Part shown: piece after piece, positions 20,867-32,167 of the stretch
Position numbering within the stretch: the first letter of the stretch is position 1
How the letters are laid out: every line of letters begins with the position of its first letter
NCBI GenBank assembly: GCA_018806915.1
Contig: JAGKQI010000017.1
Coordinates: forward strand, 1-64,000
Length of the DNA: 64,000 nt
Reading direction: 5' to 3'
Source: Phytophthora colocasiae
Lineage: Eukaryota > Oomycota > Peronosporomycetes > Peronosporales > Peronosporaceae
Translations under genes and position numbers: made by a program
Notes under the pieces: generated by a model
Seen by the model: the letters and a program-made list of their open reading frames with translations, nothing else
What the model was told of the DNA's origin: nothing
Databases searched by the model: none

Positions 20867-23175
20867 CTACCTCTCAGCCATGATGAGCGAATGGTTACCC
20901 CGCCCATGACTATCTGACGACAACAGCGCGCGAGAGCCTGGTGATCTTCGAGAAACAGTGTTATCTGCCACACGACGAGCGATCTCCACCAGCAAAATAT
21001 CCCGTTGTCGAGAGGAAATGACGTGCGTGTTTTCCGCCCAATCCAGCACCTCCCCAACCTTCTTCGTTACGACATCTCGCTCCTCAACCGTGCGACTGAG
21101 CATGAAAGCTTGCTGCAAGAATGAGATCTCCATTTCGCTGGGGGTTTGCAACCAGGGTTCACCATCGATCTGTACCGGTAGTGTATCTTTCAGTGTAACA
21201 CTTACAGACTTAGCCTGGCACAGACGCACCGCCTTGGACAACCCCACTTGCATCTGTCCGAGATGAAGTGTACCGTACACAGCCACAACATCCAATAGTC
21301 CATCATGAGGAGAAGACGGACCGAAGTGATTTCTGGTCTCGAGACTATCAATGCTGCTAGACCGGCTTCGGTCATCATCGTCCGTTTCACTGGCCAAGTC
21401 GGAGTCTTCGCTGTCCGATTCCGAGTCGTTTTGCCAGAGTTTGGACCCGCCTCCGTAGCTGTTGATGTTGAGAAGAATGACACCTTCAGTGCCTTCCGGA
21501 AGAGCGATTCGCTTGCCATCACATACGAGAACGACCTTCTCTGGGAGACCAGCGCACGTACGGACCAGAAAGTTCTTAGCCCCAAATTGACTATACCAGA
21601 GTTTGTTCACGAACTGACTCATGAAGAGCCCTGGAGAGCGTTCACGTTGTTCATGGAATTCCAAAGCTACTTGAGCGTCCACTCCAATCCCCAGATAATT
21701 GTTCAGCACCACACGCTTTGACTCGCCAATGTTCACTTGCCACCGATCCAGCAGACTCACGTGCGCTGCCTCCACCTCGCCCAGTATCTCGCTGACGTCA
21801 GTCGGAGCTGAGAAGCCCGCACCCCAACCAAGTACTCGTGCCAGATCATTACCAGTTCCCAATGGTAACACAGCGATCGGTGGCTGTCTAGGAGCTCCGA
21901 TCTCGTCCAGCGCTCCAAGAACCCACCCAACAGTCCCGTCACCGCCACAAACCAAGATACGAAGCCGCGGGAGCCCAATAAATCGACGCAGAGGTTCGAT
22001 GGGGCTCTGGTGGGACAAATCGTACACCTGCACAGGGTTGAGCCACATCCGGACTTGACGAAGGACGTGTAAGCCCATTTTACCACCGCTTCGACTGTTG
22101 ATAAACACCAAGAGCGGCGTGGTCTCCTTCGGCGTCTCCACCAGGTCGTAAGGGAAGTCCATCTGACCCGGAAACAAAGCGTTCGAAGCGGCCGCCAGCG
22201 CGCTTTCCCATCCTGCAGCGACTTCACTGCGTAAATTACTCGTCGGTGGGGTCGGTGGCTCCATTGGGTTGTTCGCAATGCCACGTCGAAGACGGATATT
22301 GACATCTTCGTCACTGCGATGTGAGCGGCACTGCGCACAGAATTGGCGCCCGCTGCGACTTGGCTGGCGATCGACACTGGTTCACGTAAAATGACGCAGG
22401 ACGGTGGAACAATGAGCTTTGCGTGTCTGCCCAAGTCGCACCGGCGCAGTAGCAGCGGCTTGTGCGTCCGTTTTAATGCCTGTTGGAAACATTCTTCGTG
22501 CACCCGTACGTGGCACCAGGAGCACTTCAGTCCGGACAGAGCTAAGATACTACCACAGAACAATCCACAGAGCGAGCATGAATCCATTGGGTCGATGTTT
22601 CCTTTCACCCACATGTGGCGTTGTTGCTGGGTCGATACCAGCGCTTGTTCTCCATCCTTGTCGTCCGAAGGAACAGTAGAGGCAGGTAACAACACACCAG
22701 CAGCTCTACAGGTACAGGAAGGCGCCAATGGGAGCGTTGATGGGGAGGAGGTATCAGTAATAGCCGAAGACCCGTTCACGCCCTTGTAACGCATAGTGGT
22801 GGCTGCACATTGCGCGTGCGCATACATTCCGCAGATATCACACTTGACCACGTAACTGCGAATACCGTAGACGATATTCTCGCACACATTGCACCATTGC
22901 GGACTATTTAGCAATAGGTTAGTTAGTAAAAAGCTTAGTGAAATATGCAGACATTGCACGTACCCTGCGAGGTTCCCCGGTCTCCATTGATGTTGTCCGA
23001 TTACGTACTCGCCATCGCGGAAGCTGCGCCACGTGAGGAAGAAGAGAAATTTGCGTACACAAAGGAAGACAGTAAGGCCCAGTACCAGCCCTACGAAGGC
23101 ATAACCCACAGAGTTAAACAGCGCCACAGCCTCTGGCGGAACATACGTCGACGGAGGCTCTAAGAAGGTCTCCAT
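20867..23175 (-). CDS. Membrane-anchored diacylglycerol kinase with C1 domains
   Basis: Phosphorylates diacylglycerol to phosphatidic acid. From the Met at 23175 there is a hydrophobic anchor (residues 18-45), then an intron at about 22903-22962. A Cys/His-rich C1-like domain follows (WCNVCENIVYG, CDICGMYAHAQC), then a second (DSCSLCGLFCGSI, CSWCHVRVHEECF). After one frame slip near 22385 and a short Cys pair (FCAQCRSH), the 465-codon catalytic part is clean: LLVFINSRSGGKMG, ILVCGGDGTVGWVL and LPLGTGNDLARVLGWG mark the DAGKc domain, and YLGIGVDAQVALEFH begins the accessory domain, interrupted by an acidic Ser/Asp-rich insert. The layout resembles DGK-epsilon and plant DGK1. Two MULEs sit directly upstream of the start codon. 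Confidence 0.9.
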
Positions 23176-23210
23176 GACGATGAACGTTGTGACGAAAGGA
23201 CGTTGGTGAG

Positions 23211-23327
23211 GGGAAAATCTATGGAGCTCGAGGTTACGGAGCTCGAGCTACCAAAAAATCATATGTGTTGGTTGACCAAAATAAAAATAGTCAACACAAT
23301 TTTATTATTTTATTGCAAACGAATTAA
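23211..23327 (+). repeat. Left terminal inverted repeat of MULE A
   Basis: 117 bp. It matches the reverse complement of 26486-26598 except for an extra TTGG near 23270 and single changes, then similarity stops abruptly. Confidence 0.9.
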
Positions 23328-23912
23328 ATCCGACAGTTATTGTCAAAGGGTTAATACGATATTTAATTCGGATAATTGGGCAAACCAGATGAAGCCGCTG
23401 TTGTACGTGAACTCCATTAAAACGTATAATACTGTAGCGCGAAGAAGTACATTTATCACAATCAGTTTTGTAAACAACTCACAGGATCATTTCTCGGTTG
23501 CTTGCAAGGCTAATTAGGGCTGTTGACGATACTTTTGAATTATCAGATTGCTTTGGATAGGTGAGCACGGGGCCGAAGAACTGTGCATCAACATCGCTGA
23601 CTTTACTTATTTGAATATAATCCATTGTAGTGTGAGTTATTCGCTAAGCTTCGGCTGTGTGCGCTATAAGGCTGGCTACCTGTAGTAGTTTTTTTGCTTT
23701 TATTTGCAAACATTACCTACCTTGGTTCACGGAGATTAACTACAACTATTGGCAATCTGAAAGAAATGGCAAATAAACGAGAGGAGACTTCTGCATAAAA
23801 AGTGGAGACGTTGAACAAACAGTAGCGTAAGCACAAATAGACAATGCGATTCTTAGCTTTCCTTCAAACAAAAGAACAAATTCGTAATGCAATGTCATAT
23901 ATTTGCGAAACT

Positions 23913-24551
23913 TTACAGCAAAGTCTTTCTTTTCTGTAAATTCTTCCCGTAAGTCTTAGAAATGCCCACGGCTAGCGTACCCCATGCCCGAGGTGGCAGG
24001 TAATCCGGAAAGTAAGACGTCTCTGATTCGTTGCCTTCACCGCTTTGGCCTTGGCTTAAAGCAAATTTCAATGGCGGAAGTTGAGTGACTGGTTCAGTGG
24101 CATTCTCAATGAAGGAGTTAGTAGACGTGAGTAGCTCCGTAAATGTTGGCTGTGTAGTTGGTGGTGTCGCTGGATGATTAAGGTCGACACGCTCGCTGAA
24201 AGTTGCATCTCTGGCCGTGCCTGAACTGCCGTGATTTTCTTGTGCGATTTTTGTCTTACGTTTCTTGGACTTCTTGGACTTTCTTGGTAACAATTTCAGA
24301 GCCTGTTTCCACAAACTTGCGGTTTCGTTCAAAGCGTATCTACTGATGAACATTACTACCCCCGAGTACCGCTCGTCTTGTAAGATATGCGAAATTTTCC
24401 CAACATCTCGCTCGATATCTAAACTTGTGTTCTTGATACAAGTTTGCCACCATGGCAGGAGTTTCTCGAAAGCAGTCAGCAAATTTCCTTTTAGACGACT
24501 CCAGCCATCTCTTGCACTTCGAGTGTGTACCTTCGACTGGAGACGTGTCAC
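23913..24551 (-). pseudogene. MULE transposase C-terminal remnant
   Basis: A 212-codon open frame. Its first 90 residues (SKVHTRSARDGWSRLKGNLL, then WKQALKLLP) resemble the region after the catalytic core of MULE transposases, where a conserved segment is followed by a long helix. A Lys-rich patch and a Ser/Thr/Pro-rich tail follow. The assignment rests on its position inside MULE A and on weak motif similarity; the transposase core that should precede it is missing. Confidence 0.5.
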
Positions 24552-24568
24552 GATAGCCGAAATCTCAA

Positions 24569-24840
24569 GTGGTTGTTGCTACAATTAGAAGTGCTGATCC
24601 AATTATCGCGAAAGATGTGTCGAACAAGAAAAATTCAAGTCGTCGGGAGACACTGGCTGACGACACACCGACTGAGTTGCTGCTAAAGAAATTGGAAGAG
24701 CACAACTTTTCTTCAAGGTTGACGTGGACAAAGCAACCTCCTAGACTTCCGGGCTTTATTTGGTCACATCCTGGAATCAAGGAATTTTACGCTTGGAATT
24801 CTGACGTCATGGTTATGGATTGTATATACAAGACACACCG
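24569..24840 (+). pseudogene. MULE transposase segment, inverted relative to its neighbours
   Basis: Plus-strand coding with the pattern that precedes the MULE catalytic core: RSADPIIAKDVSNKKN, TPTELLLKKLEEHNF, WTKQPPRLPGFIWSHPGIKE and DVMVMDCIYKTHR, the last corresponding to the first catalytic Asp (DxxY/DxTYKTN type). The flanking transposase remnants are on the minus strand, so this block of about 270 bp has been flipped. Confidence 0.7.
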
Positions 24841-25376
24841 AGAGCTGTCTGCGCAGCAACTAAGTCTGTGTGAGACAAGTCCGACGACGTCAAACGTTCC
24901 ATGTCACGACGGCGATGGCCGGGGTGAAAGCTCGGGTCACGAGAGGCGGGGTGGTTGTGGATGTTGGATTCATTAAGATGGACTATTTTCCAACTTCCGG
25001 TCACATTGTTCGCATCGACCGCTTCAATACGAATCTTCATCTTGCACCCAATATTGCTTGTTCCCCGTTGTGTACGAACTCGATATTCCTCTCGGATGTG
25101 ACGTGTGTTCTTGGTTTTTCCGTAGTGGTCGCATTGGAAATCACGTTGTCGAATTTCTTTTGCCTTGTTTTTCTTGTTATGGGCCTTTGTCACGTCAATA
25201 ACTTGGCGCCGATTCCACGCGTGAAGGGCAGTCTCTGCCTCTTCATAAGAGTCAAATACTTGTTCCGGAGGTGGCGGAATGAGGTAGCTCGAGGTTGTTG
25301 GTGGAGGTGGTGCCGATGCTGGTGTTGAAATAATCAAATAATGAATGCACTTGATAAGAGCAAAACTCAAAGGCAA
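24813..25376 (-). pseudogene. FAR1-type zinc finger part of MULE transposase
   Basis: N-terminal DNA-binding part: FDSYEEAETALHAWNRRQ, the spaced residues FQCDHYG, GCKMKIRI and the HNHP motif (NIHNHPASRDPSFHPGHR) of FAR1/WRKY-GCM1 zinc fingers. It ends soon after TDLVAAQTALGVS, just where the segment on the opposite strand would continue the protein. Confidence 0.75.
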
Positions 25377-26129
25377 ATGTAGGTTTCACGCCTTGTTTTA
25401 CAGGCCACGTGAGTGTCATAACCAAATATTGAAAAGGAGGCCATGTGGGTTTCATAACCGAATACTGAAAAGTAGCAAAACATCTTATGAGTATGCGATA
25501 CAGCCTACATTTAACTAATGGATCCATAATAAACACCAAAGTAAGGTAAAAAATCAAATATGGGCCGAGATAAAAGATGCTCGAATTACTCGGCATCTAC
25601 TTATGCGTTGATAAAAAGTGAGACAGTTTCTGAAACTTCGCAAACCAGAGATTTTTTCTCGATTTTTTGTAGTAGCAGACCAATGAAATTAAGCTCATGC
25701 CCGTGGAGAAGAAAAAAAATCGACTTACTCAGTTTACGGCCGAATTTAGTCTTGCTTTCAGTATTGAAAGCGCTGAGTGAGTGTCATTTTTGTGACCATT
25801 TGAGGTTTGGGTTATTCCACCCTCACCTTTTATATTTCCACTTGTGATCAAGTTTCGACGGAAATTAACTTACGGAGGACAAACAGTAAAAGTCAAGTGC
25901 CGAAGAAGCCGACAAAGCGTAAACGAGTCGCAGTTGGGGAGGCTGTTTACCCATGAAGTGCTCCAGAACTTGCTGAGGCTGGCATCAAAAACCAAGTCGT
26001 CTAAGAAAGCTGTTACTACAACTGCAGGTAAAGGTGTAGAAGAGTACATGTAGCGCATATCACTTGTTCAGCTGTATTCTAAACAACAAAATGTTAGTCG
26101 AGTGTCTTGCACAGTGAGGTTGAATAGAT

Positions 26130-26262
26130 GCTTTACTTACCAAATCAGTGCGGAGAATTAACGGGACTTGAACCCGCGACAACCCCGCTCCCATAATGGG
26201 CCCTCAATAAGCTCGCCGCCAACCAGGAAGGCGGCTGATCTGTCATCGCCTGGAGCCATGAC
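26130..26262 (-). other. tRNA-like / SINE-like fragment inside MULE A
   Basis: Read on the minus strand, GCGGGTTCAAGTCCCG is an RNA polymerase III B-box and a well-paired T arm. TGGCGGCGAGCTT lies about 45 nt before it, where an A-box would be. An acceptor stem and a sensible anticodon arm cannot be folded, so it is not a functional tRNA. A tRNA-derived SINE remnant is the likeliest reading. Confidence 0.4.
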
Positions 26263-26733
26263 ACCTCGCGCCAAATTTACAAATTTAATTTTTGAAGGTA
26301 TTCGTATTTAGTGTGTTTTAGCCAATAAAGTACTTGCTCTGTGAAAAACTTCACGTGATTGGCAGTTAAAATACGGCCCTAAAATGGTTGATGGCCCTAA
26401 ATTGATGATTTACCTTACTCTTAGAATAACCACTACTCATTGAATAACCGCTAGAATATTCACTAGAATTACCGCTATGAGATAATTAATTCGTTTGCAA
26501 TAAAATAATAAAATTGTGTTGACTATTTTTATTTTGGTCAACACATATGATTTTTTGGTACCTCGAGCTCCGTAACCTCGAGCTCCATAGATTTTCCCGT
26601 TGGTGAGGGGAAATGTCAACAAACGTATAAACATATGTTTTTTCGTCAAAATACGTACTCCCTGCCCCTTACCGATCGAATTCTTTCTGGCGGTAATACC
26701 GCATACGTTTATTGGCACAACGTGACAAATGTG

Positions 26734-27375
26734 TTAGCCGAGTTCCTTCTTGTTGTGGCCAACTTGACTGTAATTACCACAGCGATAACCAGTTCTCCCG
26801 TTACCAACCTCGCCGTTACTTCGAATACGCTTGGTCGTTGGTCGACCCCGTCTTGGTGCAAGCCGTGGTGGCAACGTGACATTATCCTTTATCAGATCTT
26901 GGTCCAGTGGTACGTGCACCACCTTGTTTGCAAATGCCTTCACGTAACTTGCAATAGTGTACACGCTGTCGAAATAGTCGAACACTGCATCGAGTTGTCC
27001 GCGGCTATTAAGCGTTGCAATCAAGTGTCGGCATGGTACTTTGTACTGGTCCATAAAGACACACGTACAGTGTTTAGAGCTCAGTGCAACTCGATACCTG
27101 ACGCGCATTGCGAGTCTGTTCGTGTCTCAAACGACGTAGCTGACATCGTGCGATGCATGTTGTACTTGATAGTGTCCAGCTTCCTTCGACTCCACTTCGT
27201 AAAGATCCATGCACTTCGGGGTCACAGTCATATCTTTTGCCTTCCATACCAAACAATTCTGCTGTCTTTGGTAGGCTTTATCCAGCATTCGGCTACACAT
27301 CGCCTTGACGAATTGAAGCGGTGGCAAATGGCGAAATCCCATGGCCAACGGGCATTTCGAGAGAGAGCAGTGCAT
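26734..27375 (-). pseudogene. MULE transposase SWIM-domain remnant in element B
   Basis: Coding for the C-terminal third of a MULE transposase, in two frames. The SWIM zinc motif CxCxnCxH is clear (HCTCVFMDQYKVPCRHLIA), followed by PRRGRPTTKR and a degenerate zinc knuckle (YRCGNYSQVGHNKKEL). The upstream piece at 27127-27375 carries the segment leading to SWIM (CLVWKAKDMTVTPKC). A frame slip near 27110 and the missing catalytic core make it dead. Confidence 0.75.
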
Positions 27376-27480
27376 ACATGCGCCTCATGTGTATTTCGAA
27401 CGTCTCCAGTACTAGTACAACTTCCACAACAGTTTGGATGCTCCCTAAGGAATATGTCGAATATAGTAACTCTGTCTGAC

Positions 27481-28000
27481 CGTTGAGGTTGTCTGCAAAT
27501 AGTTTAGAGCTGCCTGTCTTCGTGGTTTCATCGATGGCCGGGTGATTCGTCTCCTGAACTATCAGCTCCGACGAAGCTACCAGCGCTTGTCAGAGATTGC
27601 AGTGGTGTCGATCTCCGCTGTTTTACAGTGTCAAGTGTGACCTGAAATGATGTTACCATTAGGTGGATTGACTCACGTCTATACTGAGACTAGTACTAGC
27701 ATAGTCTAAGCTAGAGGGGGGTTTTTCCGCAAGGTTTCCTCCTCAACCCCAATCTTTCCGTGGACATCCTGTTGTTCTCGTGTCTTGCTCTGCTCTACCA
27801 AGTGTGCTACAGCACTCCATTCTACTGCGTGTGTGCCCTCAGCGCTTGATCTGTTAGCGTTGGAATCAGTAGGACCTCCTTTGAGTACGTTTCTTGGCAT
27901 TATCGGCTACAATTAATACGCTTTCTGCTCAATTTTCTTGCAGCTGTGTACCGTATACGCCTACTGACGCAAAAACTACGTTTTGCCTTTACCGGCCGAA
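27481..28000. other. Interior of MULE B, no coding recognised
   Basis: A short open frame at 27706-27900 (minus) shows no known motif. The rest is non-coding element sequence up to the right terminus. Confidence 0.4.
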
Positions 28001-28199
28001 TTATACGTTTGTTGACATTTCCCCCGTTGGTGAGGATCACGCAACCTTCGTGCGACCTTTTTTCAACAGTCCCCTCTCCCACTATGATTTGCAACGGAGG
28101 TCACTTTCCACCAATCAAAAATAAAGTCACAAATGGGTTCAACACGTAAGCAATCGATTCATTACGGTTATTTTACCACGTCAAGTACCACCAAGATCC

Positions 28200-28806
28200 T
28201 TACGCCGAGAGCTTCTTGGCCACGTTGGCAAATGACTCGCCCTGGACCTTAGCAACGTCCAGTTCGAGCTTGCTGGGCTGACGGGAACCATCGCCACCGG
28301 CGAGGGTGCCTGCGCCCCACGGGGATCCGCCGTGGATCTCGTCCATGTTGAAGAGCAACGGACTGCGGTGGTATCCGGAGCGGCACAAAGGTCAGACCCT
28401 GGTGCGTGAGGAAGGTGACAGAGGTGACGGCCGTAGTCTCTTGACCACCACCGAGAGGGCCCGGGCTGAAGAAGAGGCCAGCGGGCTGTCCGCCTAGAGC
28501 GCCAGCGGCCCAGAGGCCTCCGCACGCGTCGAACAGCGCCTTGACTTGAGCAGGCATGCTGCCGAAGCGAGTAGATGCCTCAGCAGCACGCCGTCTGCGT
28601 TCTTGAGGACGTCGGGCGTGGCCACGGGGTGATCCTTCTTAGGGGAGCGTGCATCTTGGTGAGGATCTCTTCGGACAGAGTCTCCTGCACTTGGTAAATC
28701 TCAGCCGTGACGCGCCGTCCACAGACCTCGACGCCCTTCTGACTGATTCGGCCATGGTGGCGATGTGGCCGTACGTGGAGTAGTAGATGATGGCGATGTT
28801 AGTCAT
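28200..28806 (-). pseudogene. WrbA-type NAD(P)H:quinone oxidoreductase, frameshifted
   Basis: Flavodoxin-fold FMN enzyme that reduces quinones by two electrons. The Met at 28804-28806 begins MTNIAIIYYSTYGHIATMAE, with the FMN phosphate loop. The central part gives SRFGSMPAQVKALFDACGGL and LFFSPGPLGGGQETT, and the end [16 protein letters not shown], all hallmarks of WrbA/Lot6. At least four 1-nt slips are needed (about 28728, 28645, 28585 and 28395). Conservation around each slip is high, which suggests sequencing error. Its stop lies about 165 bp from the MULE insertion site, so WrbA and DGK were once neighbours in the same orientation. Confidence 0.85.
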
Positions 28807-29071
28807 CTTGAGAGGTTTCTGCTTGGACTTGTGCTCGACGAAGAAGATTGGAGAATGAAGAGGATCTTTGGCCTACATCACGGAAAGTTGGATTAAGGTC
28901 TTCTGTAACTCTGATTTATTGAGGGACTTTACTCTTCACCTTGTATTGAGAATCAAGAAAATAGAAAGAATTGAGCGATGCTTGTCATCCTTTTAGTGCT
29001 AAAACAGAGTTCTAGTCAGTTGAAGTGCTGATGAGTCAGTAGTACTGCCTGACTGAGTCACTGACTCAGTA

Positions 29072-31226
29072 TTAGCGATATGAACGACGTTGAGTGGTGG
29101 AGAAGATAGAGACGCCCTTCTTGCCTGCTTTCTTTTTCCCTCCCTTCCCAGAGCTCCATGCAGTGACAGGAGGACTGGTAGATGGATTTCCCCAAGCAGA
29201 AGGCGAGCCAAACGCAATAGGATCTCTAGATTCACTCGAATCAACTCCTCCAAGAACTGGGAAGTATCCAGAGTTCTCCGTCACTCGAGCAAACGACTGC
29301 TTCTCGTCCGCTGAAGTTGATACCGCCTGGTACTCAGCTTCGAACTCGATACCGGTACTTGATGAATTGCTGAGATGGAATTCCTCCAGTGACTCAGCTA
29401 ATGCTTGCTCGTAAGGTGACGGCCACATCATCCCTTCCTGCTCCAGGGAAAATGCATCTGTATTTCTCTTGAAGATCGGAGATGAAGGCGCTGGCGTGCT
29501 CTGGTGTTTCATCTTGAGCTTCCGCTGCTTCGTGCGCTTCTTCAGGTCATTTCGAACGCGTTGAGCGTGGAATGCGACAGTTGAGACGTCAGATCCAGTT
29601 CACAAACGTAAAAGTCGCAGAAGCGAGGCAGAGTGGCTCGAAGAAACGATAACGTTTCTGGAGCTTCTTCGTCCATGACCATGTGCTCAATATCCAGGAC
29701 TCGACCGTGGATCTGTTCGGGCAGCAAGTGGTACCGATCAACAGGCAGCGGCTCTTGAACTGGCAGTAGACGAACCCTCATGCGTCCACGTAGCTTCCAG
29801 TTCCCTGTGGTGAGCGTTCTCTTGACTTTCCTCTTCTTGCGCATGTTGATGAGCATCAGAGAATTCCTTCAGTAGACACTTCATGTTCAAAGGATGGAGA
29901 ACCACGTACGTCCCGTCCGCAATCTGGTAGAACGAGTAGAGATCCCCACTGCCATCGGCGTGGGGCTTCCTTTTACCACCAGCAGTGTTGGTGGTGTTAC
30001 TGTGGTTCGCACCGTATGTACCGTGACTAAAATCGTCACTCTTGGCAAGCCGTCCGGAAGTGTTTCGCATAGCCTCTTCCACAAACGGAAGGTTGTCTAC
30101 ATCACCACTGCTCCGGAACTCAGCATCCATGGACTGGAGATCGCGCATTTCACAGTACAAAAGCTCCCGTAAGTATCCGGGCGTTGCCTCCAAGATGCGA
30201 GAATACGTCGCGTCAGCGTCCGTCACGTTTGGCAGCTTCCGAGAGCGCTTCCGTGCGGCAAACGCGATAGCCTCGGGCGACGACTGCGTGGAATGCGAAG
30301 TAGCACTAGGCTTGCTCTTGATCTCTGGGGGCGGAAGGACGCGTAACTGCGGGAACATACTCGACTTTGGACGCTCCAGGAATTGGAAAGTTACGTCAGA
30401 GCCCACATGGGGAGGGATTTGCAGTTGATGAAGCTGCACACTGCGTAGATGTCCCTTTTGAACGGATTCGAAGCACATCGGACAGCGACGCCAGTATTTG
30501 TCCGTCATCGACAGATACCGGAGAATGCATGGCCAGCTACATAGGCAATAAATGGGATAACAGTTAGTCCACTGTAATGGTGATAGTTGTGAGTTTAGTT
30601 ACGCACCAAAAAACGTGGCCGCATTTAGTGATCTTCGGAGCGCGGAAAGTATCCATGCAGATCGGACAGGTTTGCGGACTTTCGACGTCGTACCACAGCA
30701 AAACCTGCTCAACTGAAGACCCTGTAAAAGCCACGATTGCCGTAAGATACTGTGTAAACTAAAGTTCTTCCAGCGTAACTTACATTCAGTGAGAGCTTCA
30801 AGATCCCAAGTCGGTACGACTGCGTCTGGGTCAAGTGGTGCGATCACAAAGCGGTAACTAATGGACACAACGAATGCAATTAGTAACAAGACATTCCCAC
30901 GCGACAAGGTGCCAGCGGACGCACTTAGCATGGAGGTACTCGGTTTGAGTGCGAGGAGCAGAACTTTTCTTCTTCTTCTGGTGATGATACACAGTCTTCT
31001 CACGTTCTGGCATGGAGAAGTTAAGGAGGTGGTTGGCAGATACTCCATTTCGGGTGACACGTGCCTCGTAATCCATGTTCTTCTTCTGCAGATATAGCAA
31101 ATAGTATTTAAGATCCCAAACCCACAACCAGTCAATATCTGTCCGCACCTGCTCTCGACGTGGACCACGACGGGCAGAGCCGCCGTTACTGTTGTTGCGA
31201 CTGCTATTGTTCCTGGTATTAACCAC
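29072..31226 (-). CDS. RNF10-like RING E3 ubiquitin ligase
   Basis: Ubiquitin ligase; in animals RNF10 modifies 40S proteins on stalled ribosomes. It starts at 31226 (MVNTRNNSSRNNSN), with an N-terminal DYEARV, NHLLNFSMPERE and RFVIAPLDPDAVV. The RING is split by an intron at 30537-30606: CPICMDTFRAPKITKCGHVF, then CWPCILRYL and WRRCPMC, giving a complete C3HC4 set followed by QKGHLRSV as in RNF10. A long basic and Ser-rich region follows, then YSFYQIADGTYVVLHPLNMK, another RNF10 signature, and a C-terminus ending SYR at 29072. Frame slips at about 30890, 29830 and 29545 need correction. It diverges from the LYR gene. Confidence 0.85.
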
Positions 31227-31567
31227 ATAACAGACGTCAGTACTCGCCTTCTATCAGCAGATCTCGATCAAGCCACAAAAATGCACCTCATGATGTCGGG
31301 CGGTTGGCAGCGGATTAAATAGGATATGGAGATAAAGTACAATAGATACACGTGCAGAAAACTACGGGAAAGACGAAGCGAAAGACGAGAAGCGTGCAGA
31401 GGGGCCAGACAACGCGTAGGTTGGCCAGCAAGCGAGACGTCGGCAGCGAAGGTGTCGCTATGCCAAGACTAGTGAAGTGACGTGCTTTCCACCAATGATA
31501 GGCTTTCATGTATACTATACACTACTACACATGGTATTGTATGTTTACCGGTACCATTAGGTAAAAT
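31227..31567. other. Shared upstream region of RNF10-like and LYR genes
   Basis: 341 bp between two divergent start codons. No open frame of note. It is likely to hold both promoters; I see no clear initiator motif. Confidence 0.5.
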
Positions 31568-31885
31568 ATGGCGGAGACGAAGGAAGTGCTGCGCATGTAC
31601 CGGCGGATCCTCAAGCTGGCGCAGCGCTACCCGAGCATCAAGCGCGAGTCGATCATCCGCGACATCAAGACAGAGTTTCACGCCAACAAGAGCCTCACAG
31701 ACGCACAGGAAATTCGCGAGGAACTGGCGTCAGTACGCGCAGGTATCAAGGAGCTGTCCATGTACGCGAATCTGCACCCGTCGATGCCCAATTGGAGTGT
31801 TGAGGTGGGGCGTGATGCGATTCAACCTGTACATGACGGTGTGAGTGCAAAGGTCGTTGGTGACGGCAAGAAGGAGAGCAGTTAA
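31568..31885 (+). CDS. LYR-motif protein (LYRM1-like)
   Basis: Small, intact, single-exon protein of 105 residues. The Complex1_LYR pattern is clear at residues 7-65: EVLRMYRRILKLAQRYP (an LYR variant, MYR), a run of basic helix residues to IKTEFHANKSLTD, then AQEIREELASVRAGIKEL. LYR proteins are mitochondrial adaptors that bind acyl carrier protein and help assemble Fe-S or respiratory complexes. The 40-residue C-terminal extension is hydrophilic. The closest human type by spacing is LYRM1, but LYRM family members are hard to tell apart. Confidence 0.75.
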   Translation: MAETKEVLRMYRRILKLAQRYPSIKRESIIRDIKTEFHANKSLTDAQEIREELASVRAGIKELSMYANLHPSMPNWSVEVGRDAIQPVHDGVSAKVVGDGKKESS

Positions 31886-32167
31886 GCTTTTTGAAACAGA
31901 AAATGGTTCTCGAAAAATTGTAGTTTATTGCTTGTTGATGATGATGGAAGGACAGAGCGAGCAGCCTTCGCAACATTGTTCACATACAGGACCGAGTTGA
32001 GTTTGTGGGATGAGTACCAAGTCTCCTGTTTGCTTGGAAGTCGTCATATTCAGGAACTGATTGATGGGGACGTTTTCGTCGGCGGCCTAGAATTCAGCAG
32101 AAGAATGAGAGACGAATCGATCGGTATTCAGGCAAGCTTACTCACTGTGATGACAAGCGGGACACTA

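Larger units (their letters stand above)
23211..26598. mobile_element. Mutator-like element A, 3.4 kb
   Basis: Bounded by inverted repeats of about 115 bp (23211-23327 and 26486-26598) beginning GGGAAAATCTATGGAGCTCG. Each has an internal doubling of GGAGCTCGAG. The 9-bp duplication GTTGGTGAG flanks it (23202-23210 and 26599-26607), the length typical of MULEs. Inside are remnants of a FAR1/MULE transposase in mixed orientation. The two arms differ by a 4-nt indel and a few bases. Its right target duplication overlaps the left end of element B. Confidence 0.87.
26607..28024. mobile_element. Mutator-like element B, 1.4 kb
   Basis: Inverted termini of 24 bp (26607-26630 and 28001-28024) start GGGGAAATGTCAACAAACG and match exactly. 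The 9-bp direct repeat CGTTGGTGA flanks it at 26598-26606 and 28025-28033. It carries the 3' part of a MULE transposase gene on the minus strand and is otherwise deleted. Confidence 0.88.

Noticed and set aside
26635..27486. A 283-codon plus-strand frame
   Set aside because: It lies opposite the SWIM-domain MULE transposase remnant, which has real motifs on the minus strand.
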